Source of the DNA: Bacillota bacterium
GTDB taxonomy: Bacteria; Bacillota; Clostridia; Acetivibrionales; DSM-1351
NCBI GenBank assembly: GCA_023426005.1
Contig: JAFABO010000085.1
Span: forward strand, 1-22,743
Length of the DNA stretch: 22,743 nucleotides
Reading direction: 5' to 3'
Shown: piece by piece, positions 21,183 through 22,743 of the stretch
Layout: each line of letters opens with the position of its first letter
Numbering within the stretch: position 1 is the stretch's first letter
Made by a program: the position numbers and the translations under genes
Notes under the pieces: generated by a model
What the model saw: only the letters and a program-made list of their open reading frames with translations
Database searches by the model: none
What the model was told of the DNA's origin: nothing

Positions 21183-22610
21183 TTACTCAAACCCATCGTA
21201 CTCCTCAGCCTGCTTCTGTATCTTATTCAGTTTATCTGCGTCAAGAGCTTTTAAAAATTCAAAAAAATACTCTTGCCATTCATATTCCGCAGTCTTATTC
21301 TGAGAAACAATGCAATTCAAATTCAAACTGCCGTCCCGGAGCTCCCCATGAAATAGTAAACTGGCCAATACCGCCAATTCAGACTCCTCCAACCCGGCAA
21401 AAAGCTCTTGATATTCATTTCCGAAAAAGCAATCGGAATTCATAATATCAAGGAAATCATACAAAGATTTGATACCTGTTTTTATATGACTTATTTTGTC
21501 CTCCATATTATCAGTCACTGTCAATTTGTTTACCAAAGCGTTAAACTCGTCATCCTTGATCCTTTCGCCAACTTCCAGCCACACCGAGCTTTTCCTCCGG
21601 TTTTCTTCATTATTGGTGATAATTATACTGTTTAAGGCATGATTTTTAGACGAAAAAACAAGCCTTTCTTCAAATAGTGGCTTATACCGGTGTATATATT
21701 CAAGCATCCTGTGTTCTGTAAGCCGGAATCGGGTTATCATTTGCTCCGCAGCCTGTTCGGCCTCATTGCGGATACCTTCCGCACTTAAACATGACAATTT
21801 TTTGTTAAGAGTATGGAATTCATCTGCCCGGATGCTCAGGTTACCCGCCCTTTGGCCTGCCATTATCGACAGCACGGCATTGTTGAATACCAATTCAAAA
21901 ACGTTTATCAATTCAATTTTATAATTTAACTTCATAGCAGTGCCAAAATTTTGCAGTAGCTTATTTATTTCGTCTGATTTGAAATTCCTGCAAAAATCTG
22001 TTTCTATTTCAAAATTCTCTAAATAGTTTTTAATGTACAATACCCCCTGAATGCTCATATCATCAAACACCAGCGGATAATCTATACTTCCCGCACCGTC
22101 ATGCGCGCGGAAGATTATATTATAACTTTCCAGGAATACAGGGATTGCTTCGTTAAGGGTGAGATTATATGAATCAAGCATTATGTCCAGTTTGTTTTTC
22201 CGAACTTTAAGGTATAAGGCTTTTGTTTCGGCAAACCACTTTGCGGTCTGTTCCACGCCCTGTTTATAAATATCCTCCGTTACGCCGGTTTTCAGCTTGA
22301 ATACAGCCTCTTCGGGACTTCGGCAGCCGAGGGCAAAAGCATCTATGGCATACAGCAGTGAACAGAACAGGCTTTCTGCCGTATCCATCGCCACAGAAGT
22401 GCTGTTTCCGTTTGTGTATCTTAATATCAGGTCTTTGAGCAGATTCATCAGATTTAATTGAATGCGGCTGATTGTGTTATAGTCCAGCAGTTTGGTACGG
22501 TAGGCTTCGTTCAGGAGGGATACGGTATACTGATTGGCCTTAAGCCTTGTTTTATCAATATTATTTTTGAGATATGGTTCATTGAGTTCATCGGTTTTAT
22601 TATTAATCAA
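21183..22610 (-). CDS. Clostridial protein of unknown function, possibly DUF6179
   Basis: 475 aa, soluble, predominantly helical, with no signal peptide and no TM segment. I recall similar clostridial proteins under DUF6179, but that is memory, not a search result. There is no recognisable catalytic motif. The first half (about 20-200) is leucine/aromatic-rich and reads like packed helical repeats; the second half ends in an acidic stretch (EYEWQEYFFEFLKALDADKL). The start is TTG at 22610, sharing TTGA with the stop of the upstream gene (4-nt overlap), with AAAGG about 12 nt upstream, so its translation depends on the upstream gene. No terminator-like hairpin follows its stop. Function unknown. 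Confidence 0.7.
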   Translation of the reverse strand: MINNKTDELNEPYLKNNIDKTRLKANQYTVSLLNEAYRTKLLDYNTISRIQLNLMNLLKDLILRYTNGNSTSVAMDTAESLFCSLLYAIDAFALGCRSPEEAVFKLKTGVTEDIYKQGVEQTAKWFAETKALYLKVRKNKLDIMLDSYNLTLNEAIPVFLESYNIIFRAHDGAGSIDYPLVFDDMSIQGVLYIKNYLENFEIETDFCRNFKSDEINKLLQNFGTAMKLNYKIELINVFELVFNNAVLSIMAGQRAGNLSIRADEFHTLNKKLSCLSAEGIRNEAEQAAEQMITRFRLTEHRMLEYIHRYKPLFEERLVFSSKNHALNSIIITNNEENRRKSSVWLEVGERIKDDEFNALVNKLTVTDNMEDKISHIKTGIKSLYDFLDIMNSDCFFGNEYQELFAGLEESELAVLASLLFHGELRDGSLNLNCIVSQNKTAEYEWQEYFFEFLKALDADKLNKIQKQAEEYDGFE

Positions 22611-22743
22611 TGCTGAGCATCACCTTTCTCTAAAATATCTCTTTTTTGTTCCCGCTTTCTGAAAGCTTCGGCATATTCCTGCACCACACCTTTCAGAAAT
22701 TCAACAGAACCCCAGCAGTAATTTTCAAATAATTCCCTGAGCA
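22607..22743 (-). CDS. C-terminal end of an upstream unknown gene (partial)
   Basis: An open frame enters from the right edge and codes for 44 residues ending LEKGDAQH before TGA (22607-22609). The visible part (RELFENYCWGSVEFLKG...EYAEAFRKREQKRDI) looks like an amphipathic, charged helix. The TTGA overlap with the next start supports that it is a real gene in the same operon. In clostridia a small partner protein (I recall DUF6323) can accompany the downstream family, but the fragment is too short to assign. The start lies outside the window. Confidence 0.65.
   Translation of the reverse strand, partial: LRELFENYCWGSVEFLKGVVQEYAEAFRKREQKRDILEKGDAQH

Overview
The window looks like a piece of a low-to-moderate GC, Gram-positive chromosome from the Clostridia. 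It has AT-rich spacers, strong GGAGG-type ribosome binding sites, frequent TTG/GTG starts and families typical of Firmicutes. A spore-forming, possibly cellulolytic clostridium is my guess; no rRNA or marker gene is present to settle it. No tRNA, rRNA, CRISPR array or intact insertion sequence was seen.

Layout. Positions 1-240 hold a large imperfect palindrome with nested TCCTG-loop hairpins, probably a non-coding repeat element. Next, on the minus strand, are a glycerol-1-phosphate dehydrogenase (AraM/EgsA family), a HAD-family phosphatase and a DEAD-box RNA helicase. A second, longer DEAD-box helicase with a DbpA-type RNA-binding domain runs divergently on the plus strand. It has a good promoter and a structured leader of about 150 nt closed by a perfect 12-bp stem. 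A nitroreductase follows it and ends at a strong hairpin terminator.

The centre (6418-17508, minus strand) is an 11-kb operon for a secreted polysaccharide. In transcription order it encodes a GT-C-like membrane glycosyltransferase, a thioredoxin (TlpA)-GH8 fusion, a polytopic membrane protein, a membrane protein with a degenerate GGDEF domain, a DUF2334 protein, a BcsA-like family 2 glycosyltransferase without PilZ, and a BcsB-like protein. The last four, plus the GH8 part of the fusion, match the content and order of Bacillus subtilis ydaJKLMN and resemble Listeria pss. In those systems a catalytically dead GGDEF protein binds c-di-GMP and switches on a synthase. Here the GGDEF active site is lost (DNDGS), but an RxxD I-site lies exactly five residues upstream, so the same mechanism is likely. 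The fused thioredoxin domain, the two extra membrane proteins and the apparently degenerate deacetylase-like domain set this locus apart.

The right third holds a hemerythrin-like protein coupled to an unrecognised protein, a divergent alpha/beta hydrolase, a beta-lactamase-fold lipoprotein, and a two-gene unit of clostridial proteins of unknown function that runs off the right edge.
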